A stretch of 64,000 nt of DNA from GCA-002733465 sp039969155 (GCA_039969155.1 JBDVOJ010000099.1:1-64000); one strand, 5' to 3'. Positions 7,889 through 17,083 are shown, counted from the stretch's first letter. The notes: a model not told the origin generated them from the letters alone. Program-made: numbers and translations.

Positions 7889-9178
7889 ATGCTGGCTGAA
7901 GTCGAATCAGAGTGGTATTACGCATTGCATAGACGTCGTTTTCTTAAATATGCTATAGGCACAACTGCCGCTAGTGTTGCTGCTGGCAGTCTTGCATGGT
8001 TCCACCATTTTGATGGACCTATTTTTAACCAATGCTTATTGACTGATATTCCCGACGAACTTACCAATCATCCTTTAATGATTGATGCTTTTGAGGGCAT
8101 CGACTTTAATCAGCTATGGGATAGTCACTTTCACTTGTTGGGTAATGGTTTGAATAAAGGGGCTGATGGTCAAGCGACCAATATTTGGCTTAGCCCAAAA
8201 ATGCAATCATGGTTATCTCCCGTTCAAAGGATTCAATACTCTTTTTATCTAGACGCGGCATGTTTGTTGGAGCCCGAATTCGCGGATAGAGAATTCGTTC
8301 TAAATTTAGCAAAAATGACTCAGCAGCTTCCCGATGGCATTCGGTTTATGTTGTTAGCTTTTGACTATATGCACAATGAAAGTGGCAAGTCAGTCCAATC
8401 AGAATCGACCTTCTATATTCCTAATCAATACGCGGCGAAGATTGCAAAATTGTCCAAGTCTTACGAGTGGATAGCTTCGGTCCACCCATATCGAAAAGAT
8501 GCTTTAGAACGGCTCGAATGGTGTAAAGCAAATGGCGCTAGAGCCGTAAAATGGCTACCTCCTGCAATGAATATTGATCCTTCGTCAAGTCGCTGCGACA
8601 GCTTCTTTAAGAAATTAATTGAACTGGATATGCCATTATTAACTCATGCCGGTGATGAAAAGGCGGTGCATAGTGAGCAGTTACAGAAGCTAGCTAATCC
8701 ATTGCTCTTAAGACGGCCGCTTGATCAAGGAGTGAAAATTATCGTTGCTCATTGTGCTTCATTAGGAAGTAATGATGATTTAGATAACCCGACTAAAGGT
8801 CAACGTACTAACTTTGAACTCTTTTCTCGATTGATGAATGATAGTAACTATCAACAGAACTGTTTGGCAGATATTTCTGCGATTAACCTGATCAACCGAG
8901 ATGTTGCTGAAATAAAACAAATTGTAGAAAACACAGATTGGCATCATCGGTTGCTTTATGCGTCGGATTTTCCCTTGCCTGGCGTAGTACCCATTATTTC
9001 TTCTAAGAAACTAGCGGCTAATGACTTAATCGATGTTGAAACGATCGACTTCCTTAACCAAGTAAGGCGCTATAGCTCGTGGCTTTATGATTTCTTGAGC
9101 AAACGTTTTTTGCGTTCTAACGGATCTGTTTTGAGTCATCAAGTATTTCATACTCGTCGACATTTCTTGGGGAACTAA
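7889..9178 (+). CDS. Tat-exported metal-dependent amidohydrolase
   Basis: This is a 429-residue TIM-barrel hydrolase of the amidohydrolase_2 type. The N-terminus has HRRRFLK followed by a hydrophobic stretch to about residue 40, a twin-arginine signal that suggests export after folding with its metal. Metal ligands are visible: H80 and H82 in DSHFHLLG, H253 in LTHAGDE, H288 in VAHCAS, and D360 in YASDFPLP. The substrate is unknown. The next gene starts 4 bp after its stop, so the two are one transcript. No strong ribosome site precedes the ATG, and a downstream TTG just before the RRR could be the true start. It sits between dsbC and recJ, where many relatives have nothing. Confidence 0.82.
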   Translation: MLAEVESEWYYALHRRRFLKYAIGTTAASVAAGSLAWFHHFDGPIFNQCLLTDIPDELTNHPLMIDAFEGIDFNQLWDSHFHLLGNGLNKGADGQATNIWLSPKMQSWLSPVQRIQYSFYLDAACLLEPEFADREFVLNLAKMTQQLPDGIRFMLLAFDYMHNESGKSVQSESTFYIPNQYAAKIAKLSKSYEWIASVHPYRKDALERLEWCKANGARAVKWLPPAMNIDPSSSRCDSFFKKLIELDMPLLTHAGDEKAVHSEQLQKLANPLLLRRPLDQGVKIIVAHCASLGSNDDLDNPTKGQRTNFELFSRLMNDSNYQQNCLADISAINLINRDVAEIKQIVENTDWHHRLLYASDFPLPGVVPIISSKKLAANDLIDVETIDFLNQVRRYSSWLYDFLSKRFLRSNGSVLSHQVFHTRRHFLGN

Positions 9179-9182
9179 AATC

Positions 9183-10136
9183 GTGAAATTTCAATCCGTG
9201 GCGTTATTCTTAACCGACATGTCAATTTCAGAATTATGTCAACATCAAGCCTTTCAACAGTATAGCGAAAGTACTTCAGTACTTGAACTAAGTGATGATT
9301 GGCAGTTTGAATTCTCTCGAAGAGTGGGGCTAGACGAACATTCTATTCCGTGGAATTTACTTCGAGCAACTCATTTTAAGTTACCTAAGAATACAAAAAC
9401 AATTGTATGCTGTGATCCTGTGATGATGCAAATGACTCATCGTGGTGCTTACCTGTGGGGACAACAAGGAATTGATTTTTCGCAAGAACATGTGATGCAA
9501 ATTATCGCTAGTATCAACGAAAAACTCATGGAAGAAGGCGAGTGTTTTTATTTACTGAATAATCAACAGTGGTTATACACTAGCGAGCAAGAACTTGAAC
9601 TCAATGTACCTAGTTTCGAAAACTATATCGGTAAAGATATGTTTGGCTTTTCTTATCCGGGAAAAGACGGTTCCAAGTGGGATCGATTGGCTACCGAAAT
9701 ACAAATGTTGATAAAACAAATGATGGACTACCAAGGTCTACCGGCGGTGTCGGCTGAGCATCTAATCAATATTCATTTTTGGGGGAATACCAAAGCCAGA
9801 TTAATATCTAAACAGCCAAACCTTCAGCAGTCTAGTCACGTTATAATGACCAATGATAATCAGTTGGAAGCTCTCTGCCAATACTATAAGATCCGTCATC
9901 TATTGATGGATAAAATAAGCGACTTAGATGAAATTGATTCAACGGAGACTAACCAACTTTCGGTCGTTGTGTCAAAAAGACATCGCTTAGAAGTTAGACA
10001 ACTATTTGAATCGGTAGTTGATCTGGTTAATAAAAATCAACTAAAAGAGCTCCTTATAGTTGCCGCGGATAAGCAAATAATTATCAAAGAAAAAGAATCT
10101 GTAGTAACAAAAATATTAAAGTTTTTGGGACTGTAA
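9183..10136 (+). CDS. RpfE-like protein of the COG4255 family
   Basis: This 317-residue protein has a GTG start preceded by GGGGA. It shows the pattern of the family annotated as regulatory protein RpfE or, loosely, phosphoglycerate mutase: a CCDPV segment (usually ADPVHL), an E followed by a helix with IIASINEKL, a QQWLY strand, and NIHFWGN in place of the usual NSLWFWGGG. The family often lies beside recJ, as in the Xanthomonas rpf region, and recJ is the next gene here. A biochemical function is not established. I see no DNA-binding domain and no membrane segment. Confidence 0.7.
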   Translation: MKFQSVALFLTDMSISELCQHQAFQQYSESTSVLELSDDWQFEFSRRVGLDEHSIPWNLLRATHFKLPKNTKTIVCCDPVMMQMTHRGAYLWGQQGIDFSQEHVMQIIASINEKLMEEGECFYLLNNQQWLYTSEQELELNVPSFENYIGKDMFGFSYPGKDGSKWDRLATEIQMLIKQMMDYQGLPAVSAEHLINIHFWGNTKARLISKQPNLQQSSHVIMTNDNQLEALCQYYKIRHLLMDKISDLDEIDSTETNQLSVVVSKRHRLEVRQLFESVVDLVNKNQLKELLIVAADKQIIIKEKESVVTKILKFLGL

Positions 10137-10176
10137 CTCGGTTTAAGATGTGTTCTAAAAATCACAAGGAAATACA

Positions 10177-11976
10177 TTGGTTGTAAAAAGTATTCGACAC
10201 AGAGTTCCCTCGCAAAGTAGGTTGCTCGACTCTAAATCAGTAGATGCTGGTGATCTATTTTCTAATAAGTTACAGCAGATTTTAGCTTGCCGTGGGGTAG
10301 AGTCGCTAGACGAGCTTGATTATGGATTATCTGGCCTGATTCCACCTAGCCAATTGCTTAATGCTGATAGAGCGGCTGAAATTATCTTTCGGTCAATTAC
10401 AAATCAAGAACGGATCTTAATTATTGGTGACTTCGATGCCGATGGCGCGACTAGCTCTGCGATTATGGTAAAGAGTTTAACCATGATGGGAGCAACTGAA
10501 GTCGACTTTTTGGTCCCAGACAGGTTTAAGTTTGGTTATGGTCTCTCTGTAAAACTGGTTGAAGAAGCGGCTAAGTCACAGCCTCAGTTGATCATTACCG
10601 TGGACAACGGTATTGCCAATCACCAAGGCGTTGAAAGAGCCAATCAGCTTAATATTCCAGTCATCATAACCGATCATCACTTGGCGGCAGAAACCTTACC
10701 TGATGCTAAAGTGATTGTGAATCCGAACCAACCCGATGATAAATTTCCCAGTAAAAATTTAGCCGGTGTTGGCGTTGCGTTTTACCTAATGTTGCAACTT
10801 CGATCGTTAATGCGCGCTAATAATTGGTTTATTGAAAACCAAATTGAAGAGCCTAATCTAGCGGAACTGCTTGATATTGTTGCATTAGGTACCGTTGCGG
10901 ATGTGGTGGTGTTGGATAAAAACAATCGGATTCTAGTTGAGCAAGGCCTTAAGCGAATTCGCAGTGGTAAGGCTTGTTTTGGTATTAACGCACTGCTGCA
11001 AGTAGCAAAGCGTCAGCCAACTAAGTGTCAAGCTTCTGATTTAGGCTTTGCTTTAGGTCCAAGATTAAATGCGGCTGGACGATTGGACGATATGTCTATT
11101 GGTATTGAATGCTTATTGGCTGAAAATGAAATGGAAGCATTTCGAATTGCTAATAAACTGGATAAACTTAACCTACAACGAAGAAATATTGAACAGCAAA
11201 TGTTGGATCAGGCTAATCAAGACTTGCAAGCGTATTTTGAGCAATTATCACCTGAAAGAAATGTTGCCGGTGACCTAGATTCAACCGTAGAAAATCAAAG
11301 GCCAATTACCTTGTGCCTTTATGATCCCAAGTGGCATCAAGGAGTCATAGGGATCCTTGCCTCGAGAGTAAAAGAAAAGATTAATCGGCCAGTGATTGTT
11401 TTTGCTAAGGATGACTCTGGCACTGAACCGATGATAAAGGGCTCTGCTCGATCTGTTCCTGGAGTTCATATTCGCGATGTTTTGGCATTGGTAGATAGTA
11501 GTAATCCCGGCTTAATAGATAAGTTTGGCGGACATGCAATGGCCGCGGGTTTATCTCTTAAAGAGAGAGACTTCCAGTTATTTTCTGAAAAACTATTGGC
11601 GTGTACTGAAAGCTTACTTGGTGGGCAAGCTATTCTAGACGAAATACTAACTGATGCGAACTTAGATGAAGATTACTTCAGTTTGGAGTTTGCAACCGAA
11701 TTGAGAAATGCCGGACCATGGGGACAAGGTTTTCCAGAACCATTATTTGATGATGTGTTTGAAGTAGTGAGTCACCGGGTCGTTGCTGAAAAGCATTTAA
11801 AGTTAATCTTACAAAAGAAAAGCAGCCAACTAGACGCGATACACTTTTTCTTTAGTGAAGATTTAGACGTCGCAGAGGGAGACTTAGTTCGAGCCGTTTA
11901 TAAATTAGACATCAACGAATTTAGAGGAAACCAATCTTTACAGTTGATTGTTGACCAGTTAGAAAAACTGAGCTAA
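10177..11976 (+). CDS. recJ: Single-stranded-DNA-specific exonuclease RecJ
   Basis: RecJ degrades single-stranded DNA 5' to 3' in recombination and mismatch repair. The 599-residue protein shows the DHH phosphoesterase motifs: D85, D87 and D89 in GDFDADG, the VDNGIANHQG motif, D166-H167-H168 in ITDHH, and ALGTVADVV. A GPRLNAAGRLDD segment and the DHHA1 motif GGHAMAAG follow, and a C-terminal OB domain ends the protein. Translation starts at TTG, with AAGGA 6 nt upstream. Its place downstream of xerD-dsbC is the conserved order, here separated by three genes. Confidence 0.96.
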   Translation: MVVKSIRHRVPSQSRLLDSKSVDAGDLFSNKLQQILACRGVESLDELDYGLSGLIPPSQLLNADRAAEIIFRSITNQERILIIGDFDADGATSSAIMVKSLTMMGATEVDFLVPDRFKFGYGLSVKLVEEAAKSQPQLIITVDNGIANHQGVERANQLNIPVIITDHHLAAETLPDAKVIVNPNQPDDKFPSKNLAGVGVAFYLMLQLRSLMRANNWFIENQIEEPNLAELLDIVALGTVADVVVLDKNNRILVEQGLKRIRSGKACFGINALLQVAKRQPTKCQASDLGFALGPRLNAAGRLDDMSIGIECLLAENEMEAFRIANKLDKLNLQRRNIEQQMLDQANQDLQAYFEQLSPERNVAGDLDSTVENQRPITLCLYDPKWHQGVIGILASRVKEKINRPVIVFAKDDSGTEPMIKGSARSVPGVHIRDVLALVDSSNPGLIDKFGGHAMAAGLSLKERDFQLFSEKLLACTESLLGGQAILDEILTDANLDEDYFSLEFATELRNAGPWGQGFPEPLFDDVFEVVSHRVVAEKHLKLILQKKSSQLDAIHFFFSEDLDVAEGDLVRAVYKLDINEFRGNQSLQLIVDQLEKLS

Positions 11977-11979
11977 AAA

Positions 11980-12162
11980 CTACTCGGATGAATTTTCTGG
12001 AGGTGTAACTTTTTCTCCGGGAATAGCATGATTTTCGTTCGCCCACTCTCCAAGATCTATTAATTGGCATCGTTTAGAACAAAAGGGTTTATGGTCTCCG
12101 CACTCAGACCAACGTTGACTTTTTCTGCAAGTGGGGCAGGAAATAATTAACTCTTTATTCAT
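11980..12162 (-). CDS. yacG: Zinc-binding DNA gyrase inhibitor YacG
   Basis: This 60-residue protein has the YacG zinc knuckle: CPTC near the N-terminus and FCSKRCQLIDLGEWANE after it, giving the C-x2-C...C-x3-C ligand set. In E. coli YacG binds GyrB and blocks gyrase. The size and the RCQLIDLGEW signature are diagnostic. It is convergent with recJ, three bases from its stop, and is usually linked with coaE and pilus genes, which are absent here. Confidence 0.93.
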   Translation of the reverse strand: MNKELIISCPTCRKSQRWSECGDHKPFCSKRCQLIDLGEWANENHAIPGEKVTPPENSSE

Positions 12163-12274
12163 AATTTATTTTTTATAGCAATATCCAATTATATGCGCGC
12201 AATTATTGATGAATCTTGCTGAAATGTCTACATCGCAAATTAGTATTATGTCATTAGAACGGTAGGATTGACCA

Positions 12275-12303
12275 TTCAGAAGCCTTGTATTTACATGTAT
12301 AAT
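12275..12303 (+). promoter_or_regulatory. Candidate promoter of ppiC
   Basis: TTCAGA (12275-12280) and a perfect TATAAT (12298-12303) are 17 bp apart, about 35 nt before the ppiC ATG. A CGGAG ribosome site lies just before the start. The -35 box matches only partly. Confidence 0.5.
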
Positions 12304-12338
12304 AGAGCAGCAAACTTTACTAACTCTCGGAGAAAATA

Positions 12339-12617
12339 ATGCCTCAAGCAACAGCAAGACACATTTTGGTAGACTCAGAAGCAAAATGTAATGAATTAAA
12401 AGAGCAGATCAACAACGGAACAGATTTCGCAGAAGTTGCCAAACAGCATTCTTCTTGTCCGTCTGGAAAAAGCGGTGGTGAGCTAGGTTCGTTTGGTCCA
12501 GGTGCGATGGTTCCTGAATTCGATACTGTTTGTTTTAACGGCGAAGTCGGTGTCGTTCATGGTCCAGTGAAAACTCAATTTGGTTATCATTTGTTAGAAG
12601 TTACAGAACGTAGCTAA
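12339..12617 (+). CDS. ppiC: Parvulin-type peptidyl-prolyl isomerase PpiC
   Basis: This is a 92-residue cytoplasmic single-domain parvulin without a signal peptide. It begins ATARHILVDS and contains FAEVAKQHSSCPSGKSGG, GSFGPGAMVPEFD and PVKTQFGYHLLEV, the full parvulin fold with its conserved histidines (ARHIL and YHLLE). The length is the same as E. coli PpiC. It is a monocistronic gene with its own promoter and terminator, convergent with pckA. Confidence 0.95.
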   Translation: MPQATARHILVDSEAKCNELKEQINNGTDFAEVAKQHSSCPSGKSGGELGSFGPGAMVPEFDTVCFNGEVGVVHGPVKTQFGYHLLEVTERS

Positions 12618-12640
12618 ATCACAGAGAATTAAGCAACAAA

Positions 12641-12663
12641 AAAGGGAGCGCTAGCTCCCTTTT
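12641..12663. terminator. Bidirectional terminator between ppiC and pckA
   Basis: A 9-bp perfect palindrome (AAAGGGAGC, loop GCTA, GCTCCCTTT) lies between the two convergent genes, with T-rich flanks on the + side and A-rich on the other. Confidence 0.88.
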
Positions 12664-12686
12664 CTATTTTTAATTTGCATTGCAGA

Positions 12687-14243
12687 CTAAGCTTTTGGAC
12701 CGGCAGCTTTAATTGCATCAGAAACATCAAACTTAGTGAAGTTATCTGCAAACAATTTAGCTACTGCTTTGGCTTCCGCATCGTACTCTTCAGGGTTAGC
12801 CCAAGTTTTACGCGGTTGAAGTAAGTCAGTATCAACGCCTTCTACTTCGACTGGAACATCCAAATTAAGTTGCTCTAAATGAACGGTTTCGCAATCGGCC
12901 AGTGCGCCAGTTTGAATCGCTGAGATAACTGCTCGAGTCGTCGGGATGCTAAAACGCTTACCGCCATTGGAATAAGTTCCACCAGTCCAACCAGTATTAA
13001 CTAGATAAACTTTGGCATCGTTGGCTTGAATTCGTTTCATCAACAATTCCGCGTATACACCAGCTGGACGAGGGAAGAAAGGTGCACCAAAACAAGTTGA
13101 GAAAGTCGACTCGATAGCTGCGGTTGAACCGATTTCAGTTGATCCAACTTTAGCGGTGTAGCCACTTAAAAAGTGATAGGCTGCGGCTTCTTTTGAAAGA
13201 ATAGATACAGGCGGTAAAACACCGGTAAGGTCGCAAGTCAGAAAAATTACTGCGCTAGGCTCACCAGCGCGATTCTCATCAACCATTAACTCTATATGCT
13301 CTCTTGGATAGCCAGCACGACCGTTTTGGCTGTGTGTGGTATCGGTATAGTCCGCGTTGCCTTCTTCATCAAGAACAACGTTTTCGATAATCGTACCTTT
13401 TTTTATGGCGTTCCAAATCACTGGCTCATTTTTTTGAGAAAGGTCAATGGTCTTTGCATAGCACCCACCTTCAATATTGAAAACCGTTCCTACGCCCCAG
13501 CCATGTTCATCATCTCCGATAAGGTAGCGCGATGGATCGGCTGAAAGAGTCGTTTTACCTGTTCCTGATAAACCGAAAAATAACGTAACGTCGCCTTTTC
13601 CATCGGTATTGGCCGCGCAATGCATCGGTAGAACATCCTTAGCGGGCAATAAAAAGTTTTGCACAGAGAACATGGCTTTTTTCATTTCTCCTGCGTAGCG
13701 CATTCCTGCGATTAGAACTTTTCGCTGTCCAAAATTGATAATAACGGTTCCATCACTATTGACACCGTCGCGCTCTGGGTCGCAAGCAAAATGGGCGGCA
13801 TTAAGAATTTTCCACTGTTCTTTCCCTTTTGGGTTAAAAGTATCAGGTCGAATAAATAAGTTTTGGCCGAAAAGGTTTTGCCAAGCAGTTTCAGTTCTAA
13901 CATTCACTGGTAGATAATGCTCAGGATCTGACCCAACGTGAAGCTCAGATTCGAAAAACGCATCTTTTTGATCCAAGTAGTCTTCCACTCGGCTCCATAG
14001 AGCATCAAATTTGTCTTCAGAAATTGGTCGATTAACCTTTCCCCAATCGATTTCAGCTTCCGTTGAAGCCTCTTTGACGATAAAACGGTCGTTCGGCGAA
14101 CGTCCTGTTCTAGCTCCAGTAATAACGCTTAACGCGCCTGTGGCTGCTAATACACCCTCTTTTCGTTCAAGAGCATGATCGATAAGTTGATGACTTGAAA
14201 GGTTTAAATGCTGAACGGCTTTGTTTTCCACTGATGTCTCCAT
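12687..14243 (-). CDS. pckA: ATP-dependent phosphoenolpyruvate carboxykinase
   Basis: This enzyme turns oxaloacetate and ATP into PEP and CO2, the first step of gluconeogenesis. The 518 residues fit the ATP-type family (E. coli 540). Motifs: GARTGRSPNDRF for substrate binding, the kinase-1a loop GLSGTGKTTLS at about residue 225-233, the kinase-2 segment IGDDEHGW, and ENVVLDEE. Later GWTGG and KRFSI segments also match. It is transcribed alone. A PckA with gluconeogenic use of amino or organic acids suits a heterotroph without strong sugar dependence, which is inference. Confidence 0.97.
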   Translation of the reverse strand: METSVENKAVQHLNLSSHQLIDHALERKEGVLAATGALSVITGARTGRSPNDRFIVKEASTEAEIDWGKVNRPISEDKFDALWSRVEDYLDQKDAFFESELHVGSDPEHYLPVNVRTETAWQNLFGQNLFIRPDTFNPKGKEQWKILNAAHFACDPERDGVNSDGTVIINFGQRKVLIAGMRYAGEMKKAMFSVQNFLLPAKDVLPMHCAANTDGKGDVTLFFGLSGTGKTTLSADPSRYLIGDDEHGWGVGTVFNIEGGCYAKTIDLSQKNEPVIWNAIKKGTIIENVVLDEEGNADYTDTTHSQNGRAGYPREHIELMVDENRAGEPSAVIFLTCDLTGVLPPVSILSKEAAAYHFLSGYTAKVGSTEIGSTAAIESTFSTCFGAPFFPRPAGVYAELLMKRIQANDAKVYLVNTGWTGGTYSNGGKRFSIPTTRAVISAIQTGALADCETVHLEQLNLDVPVEVEGVDTDLLQPRKTWANPEEYDAEAKAVAKLFADNFTKFDVSDAIKAAGPKA

Positions 14244-14458
14244 TATGACCTGATTATGACATTTTTGGCTTGGCTAAAATTTGAGCGGCATTCTAACAAA
14301 TTAAAATGCTCTAAAGCTAGCAAAGATTAAGGCTTTTCTCGAGTATTTGCTGTCGACGGATTCTATCTAAACTTTAGTCTAGTGTTAATCGGGAGTTGCT
14401 AGCTAGTGAATGCTAGCTTGTCCTTTTACGGAACTGGTTGACCACATAAAAGACAGCT

Positions 14459-14899
14459 TTATTTAAGCTTATCGAATCGTGCATCCCAAGTTTTAAATCG
14501 GTTTCGACAATAATCATCGAGCTGTTGATAACTAGTGAAATAAAGATCGCAATGGGCATCTTCTGGTTGGTCAAATTCGCAATGAGCGTCAGAGTATTCT
14601 CGGCAGACGAAAGGTCTTTTTTCGTATATTCCACAAAGTCCCGATTCTGATAGGTGTTCACATTGACCAAAACAAGTCAAAAACCAGCCGTCGGTATCCT
14701 TATACAGGTGTATATTCTGATGAGAAACTTGCCAGATAAGGGAATCAAAGTCTTTTATAGAGCGAGGAGTGACAATAGCTTGGGTAATGTACTGGCAGCA
14801 CTTGCTTTGAAAGCAACGGTCGCATTTACTTATCGAAGTTGCCTTCTTTTCAGTTTCCGCTGAGGTCGCAATGATCGAGTCTTTGGTGAAAGTCGCCAT
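14459..14899 (-). CDS. YkgJ-type cysteine cluster protein
   Basis: This 146-residue protein has the cysteine pattern of the YkgJ/UPF0153 family (zinc- or iron-chelating, function unproven): KCDRCFQSKCCQYI near the N-terminus, then CFGQC, GLCGIYEKRPFVCREY and HCEFD. About ten cysteines are spaced for metal or Fe-S binding. It lies between pckA and ispB on the same strand with a 55-bp gap to ispB, so it may be read through from the ispB promoter. No membrane segment. Confidence 0.85.
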   Translation of the reverse strand: MATFTKDSIIATSAETEKKATSISKCDRCFQSKCCQYITQAIVTPRSIKDFDSLIWQVSHQNIHLYKDTDGWFLTCFGQCEHLSESGLCGIYEKRPFVCREYSDAHCEFDQPEDAHCDLYFTSYQQLDDYCRNRFKTWDARFDKLK

Positions 14900-14954
14900 A
14901 ATATTGCGGATGTCTATCTCGTAAGTTAAGTGCGTTATTGTAATATTTGAGCGA

Positions 14955-15923
14955 TTAGAACTTTCGTTCGACGGCTAATTCAGCTAAATCAAACAGCGCC
15001 CGAGAGAATTCGTTTTCGGGCATTTTTGCCAAAAATGACTTGGCTTTTTCTACTTCTAACTGTGCCTTTTCGAGAGTGTATTCAATTGATTTAGTTCGCT
15101 TAATAATAGCTTGAACTTGTTCAAGGTGCTCGAGTCCACCATTTTCAATACATTGTCTTATTAGCTTAACTCCGGCTTCATCGGCGTTATTCATGGCATA
15201 GATCAAGGGTAAGGTTGGTTTACCTTCAGCCAAGTCGTCTCCGACATTCTTACCTAGCTCCTCACCATCTGCAATATAGTCTAGGGCATCATCCATTAAT
15301 TGGAAGGCCAAACCCAGATGTAAGCCGTAGTGGTGCAAATCATCTGCCAGCTCGTTTTTACCCGAAATAATAGCGCCTAGACGACACGCTGCGGCAAACA
15401 ATATGGCTGTTTTGTGTTCGATTACTCTATAGTAACTGGCTTCGGTGGCGTTAGGATCATTGCAATTCATTAGTTGCAATACTTCACCTTCGGCAATCAG
15501 GTTGGTTGTGTCCGATAAGATTTGCATGATTTCCATGAGGTCAATGGAAACCATCATTTGAAAAGAGCGTGAATATAAAAAGTCACCGACTAGTACGCTT
15601 GCGGCATTGCCGAATAAGGCATTAGCGGTTTCTCGCCCCCGCCGTCGATCGCTTTCATCGACTACGTCGTCGTGTAATAAAGTGGCAGTATGGATAAACT
15701 CGATAATAGCGGCAGTTTGATGATGCTTATTTCCACTATAGCCTAGAGCGTTAGCCACCATTAAAACTAACAGAGGTCGCAATCGCTTACCTCCAGCGGC
15801 AACGATGTAATGGCCCAACTGGTTAACTAAAGCGACATCGGACTTAAGTTGCTCTAAAATAACTGAATTGGTGGCCTTAAAATCATCTTCGACCAGCTTT
15901 GTGATGCTTTTTATATCGGACAA
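14955..15923 (-). CDS. ispB: Octaprenyl diphosphate synthase
   Basis: This trans-prenyltransferase extends FPP with IPP to make the ubiquinone side chain. The 322-residue protein carries the first aspartate-rich motif DDVVDESDRRRG, GNAASVLVGDFLYSRSF, and the second motif DDALDY. Translation appears to start at TTG (15921-15923), because the following SDIKSITKLVEDDF aligns with the usual N-terminus and no ATG is near. The gene diverges from rplU-rpmA-obgE, the standard gammaproteobacterial arrangement, which favours IspB over farnesyl synthase paralogs. The chain length made is inferred. Confidence 0.94.
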   Translation of the reverse strand: MSDIKSITKLVEDDFKATNSVILEQLKSDVALVNQLGHYIVAAGGKRLRPLLVLMVANALGYSGNKHHQTAAIIEFIHTATLLHDDVVDESDRRRGRETANALFGNAASVLVGDFLYSRSFQMMVSIDLMEIMQILSDTTNLIAEGEVLQLMNCNDPNATEASYYRVIEHKTAILFAAACRLGAIISGKNELADDLHHYGLHLGLAFQLMDDALDYIADGEELGKNVGDDLAEGKPTLPLIYAMNNADEAGVKLIRQCIENGGLEHLEQVQAIIKRTKSIEYTLEKAQLEVEKAKSFLAKMPENEFSRALFDLAELAVERKF

Positions 15924-15990
15924 GAAACTAAACTCGATTTAAAAGGTTGAAAACTTCGCTGAAATGTAGCCAAATCGCTACTATCAAGCC

Positions 15991-16019
15991 TATATATAAT
16001 GCCAGCATGCTATTGTCAG
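15991..16019 (-). promoter_or_regulatory. Probable promoter of ispB
   Basis: Read on the minus strand: CTGACA (16019-16014), a 17-bp spacer, and TATATA (15996-15991). This lies about 70 nt before the ispB start. Motif inspection only. Confidence 0.5.
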
Positions 16020-16105
16020 AACCCCGCTGGGTCAAGTGAAAACTCAGGTTTTTAGGCTATACGTGTGTCGAATCGAGAAAATCTTGGTTTTTCCTCTATT
16101 TATAC

Positions 16106-16134
16106 TTGCTAGGATGTCACTAATGACTTAAAAT
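16106..16134 (+). promoter_or_regulatory. Probable sigma70 promoter of rplU-rpmA
   Basis: TTGCTA (16106-16111) and TAAAAT (16129-16134) have an ideal 17-bp spacer, followed by a GCGCGCCC discriminator, typical of stringently controlled ribosomal promoters. The start near 16141 leaves a leader of about 130 nt before rplU. This promoter and that of ispB share the 351-base gene-free stretch 15924-16274. In the leader I see no structure I could name. Confidence 0.65.
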
Positions 16135-16274
16135 GCGCGCCCTAATTTGAGGGAATAGCTACTATTTTCTGCTATCTCTCTCGCGGTTTGCTCAATAAGT
16201 TGTTGAACAAGCTGTAAAAACTAATGAGTAGATGATTTTTATCAAATACTGACAATGACGGAGAGAGTGTCGCT

Positions 16275-16586
16275 ATGTACGCGGTGATTCAAAGTGGTGG
16301 TAAACAACACCGAGTAAAAGAAGGGCAAGTCGTTCGCCTAGAAAAAATTGACCTTGAAAAGGGTGCAACTATTGATTTTGATAAAATCTTAATGGTTGGT
16401 GAAGGCGAAGATTTAGCGCTTGGCGCACCTTACTTAGACAAAGCTAAGGTTTCTGGCGAAGTTGTTGAGCAAGGTCGTGGTAAAAAAATCAAGATTGTTA
16501 AGTTCAGAAGACGTAAGCACAGTCGCAAGCAAATGGGACATCGCCAATGGTTTACTGAAGTTAAGATCACTAACATCAGTAAGTAA
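16275..16586 (+). CDS. rplU: 50S ribosomal protein L21
   Basis: This 103-residue protein begins MYAVIQSGGKQHRV and contains GKKIKIVKFRRRKHSRKQMGHRQ-type sequence with the L21 signature. It binds 23S rRNA and L20 in the large subunit. It is first in the rplU-rpmA pair, with rpmA 62 bp downstream. The preceding GGAGAGAG provides the ribosome site. Length and sequence are typical. Confidence 0.98.
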   Translation: MYAVIQSGGKQHRVKEGQVVRLEKIDLEKGATIDFDKILMVGEGEDLALGAPYLDKAKVSGEVVEQGRGKKIKIVKFRRRKHSRKQMGHRQWFTEVKITNISK

Positions 16587-16648
16587 TCGTATTTATTAAC
16601 TCAGGTAGATTTTCTACTTGTAGTTTAGTTGGATTTTGGAGAGATAAA

Positions 16649-16906
16649 ATGGCACATAAGAAAGCTGGCGGTAGTACTCGTAACGGTCGCGATTCGGAGA
16701 GTAAACGCTTAGGTGTTAAGCGATTCGGTGGCGAGACAGTTTCTGCAGGTAGCATCATCGTTCGTCAAAGAGGAACTCGTTTCCACCCTGGAACTAACGT
16801 TGGAATCGGCCGCGACCACACTTTATTCGCTAAAGCTGATGGCGAAGTTAAGTTTGAAGTAAAGGGTCAATCAAACCGTAAAACAGTGAGCATTTTAGTT
16901 CACTAA
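16649..16906 (+). CDS. rpmA: 50S ribosomal protein L27
   Basis: This 85-residue protein begins MAHKKAGGSTRNGRDS and continues with GVKRFGGETVSAGSIIVRQR. The N-terminal tail of L27 reaches the peptidyl transferase centre. The start follows directly with MAHKKAGG, so no leader peptide of the Firmicutes type is cleaved. A GGAGAG ribosome site precedes the ATG. A terminator follows, separating it partly from obgE. Confidence 0.98.
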   Translation: MAHKKAGGSTRNGRDSESKRLGVKRFGGETVSAGSIIVRQRGTRFHPGTNVGIGRDHTLFAKADGEVKFEVKGQSNRKTVSILVH

Positions 16907-16969
16907 GATTGTTTGACAAGTAGTCGCTGTTTTATCGCAACTGCTAGCACAATCTAAAATACTACTAAG

Positions 16970-16997
16970 AAGCTCCGATAATTCTCGGGGCTTTTTT
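16970..16997 (+). terminator. Terminator after rpmA
   Basis: A 9-bp stem (AAGCTCCGA with TCGGGGCTT, one G-T pair), a 6-nt loop and six T follow. It lies between rpmA and obgE, so obgE is probably reached by readthrough or has its own promoter. Confidence 0.8.
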
Positions 16998-17083
16998 CGT
17001 TTGTGTTTTTGAAATATTGCAGCAAATAATATTTTCAAAAACGGTTAAGTTTATCGCTGAAATACGGGCAATATAGGCACACC

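Noticed and set aside
12166..12384. 72-codon minus-strand frame upstream of ppiC
   Set aside because: It overlaps the ppiC start and its promoter, has no ribosome site and no recognisable protein features.
16141..16274. Possible autoregulatory RNA leader of rplU
   Set aside because: The leader is about 130 nt, but I could not identify a convincing stem-loop shared with known ribosomal leaders.
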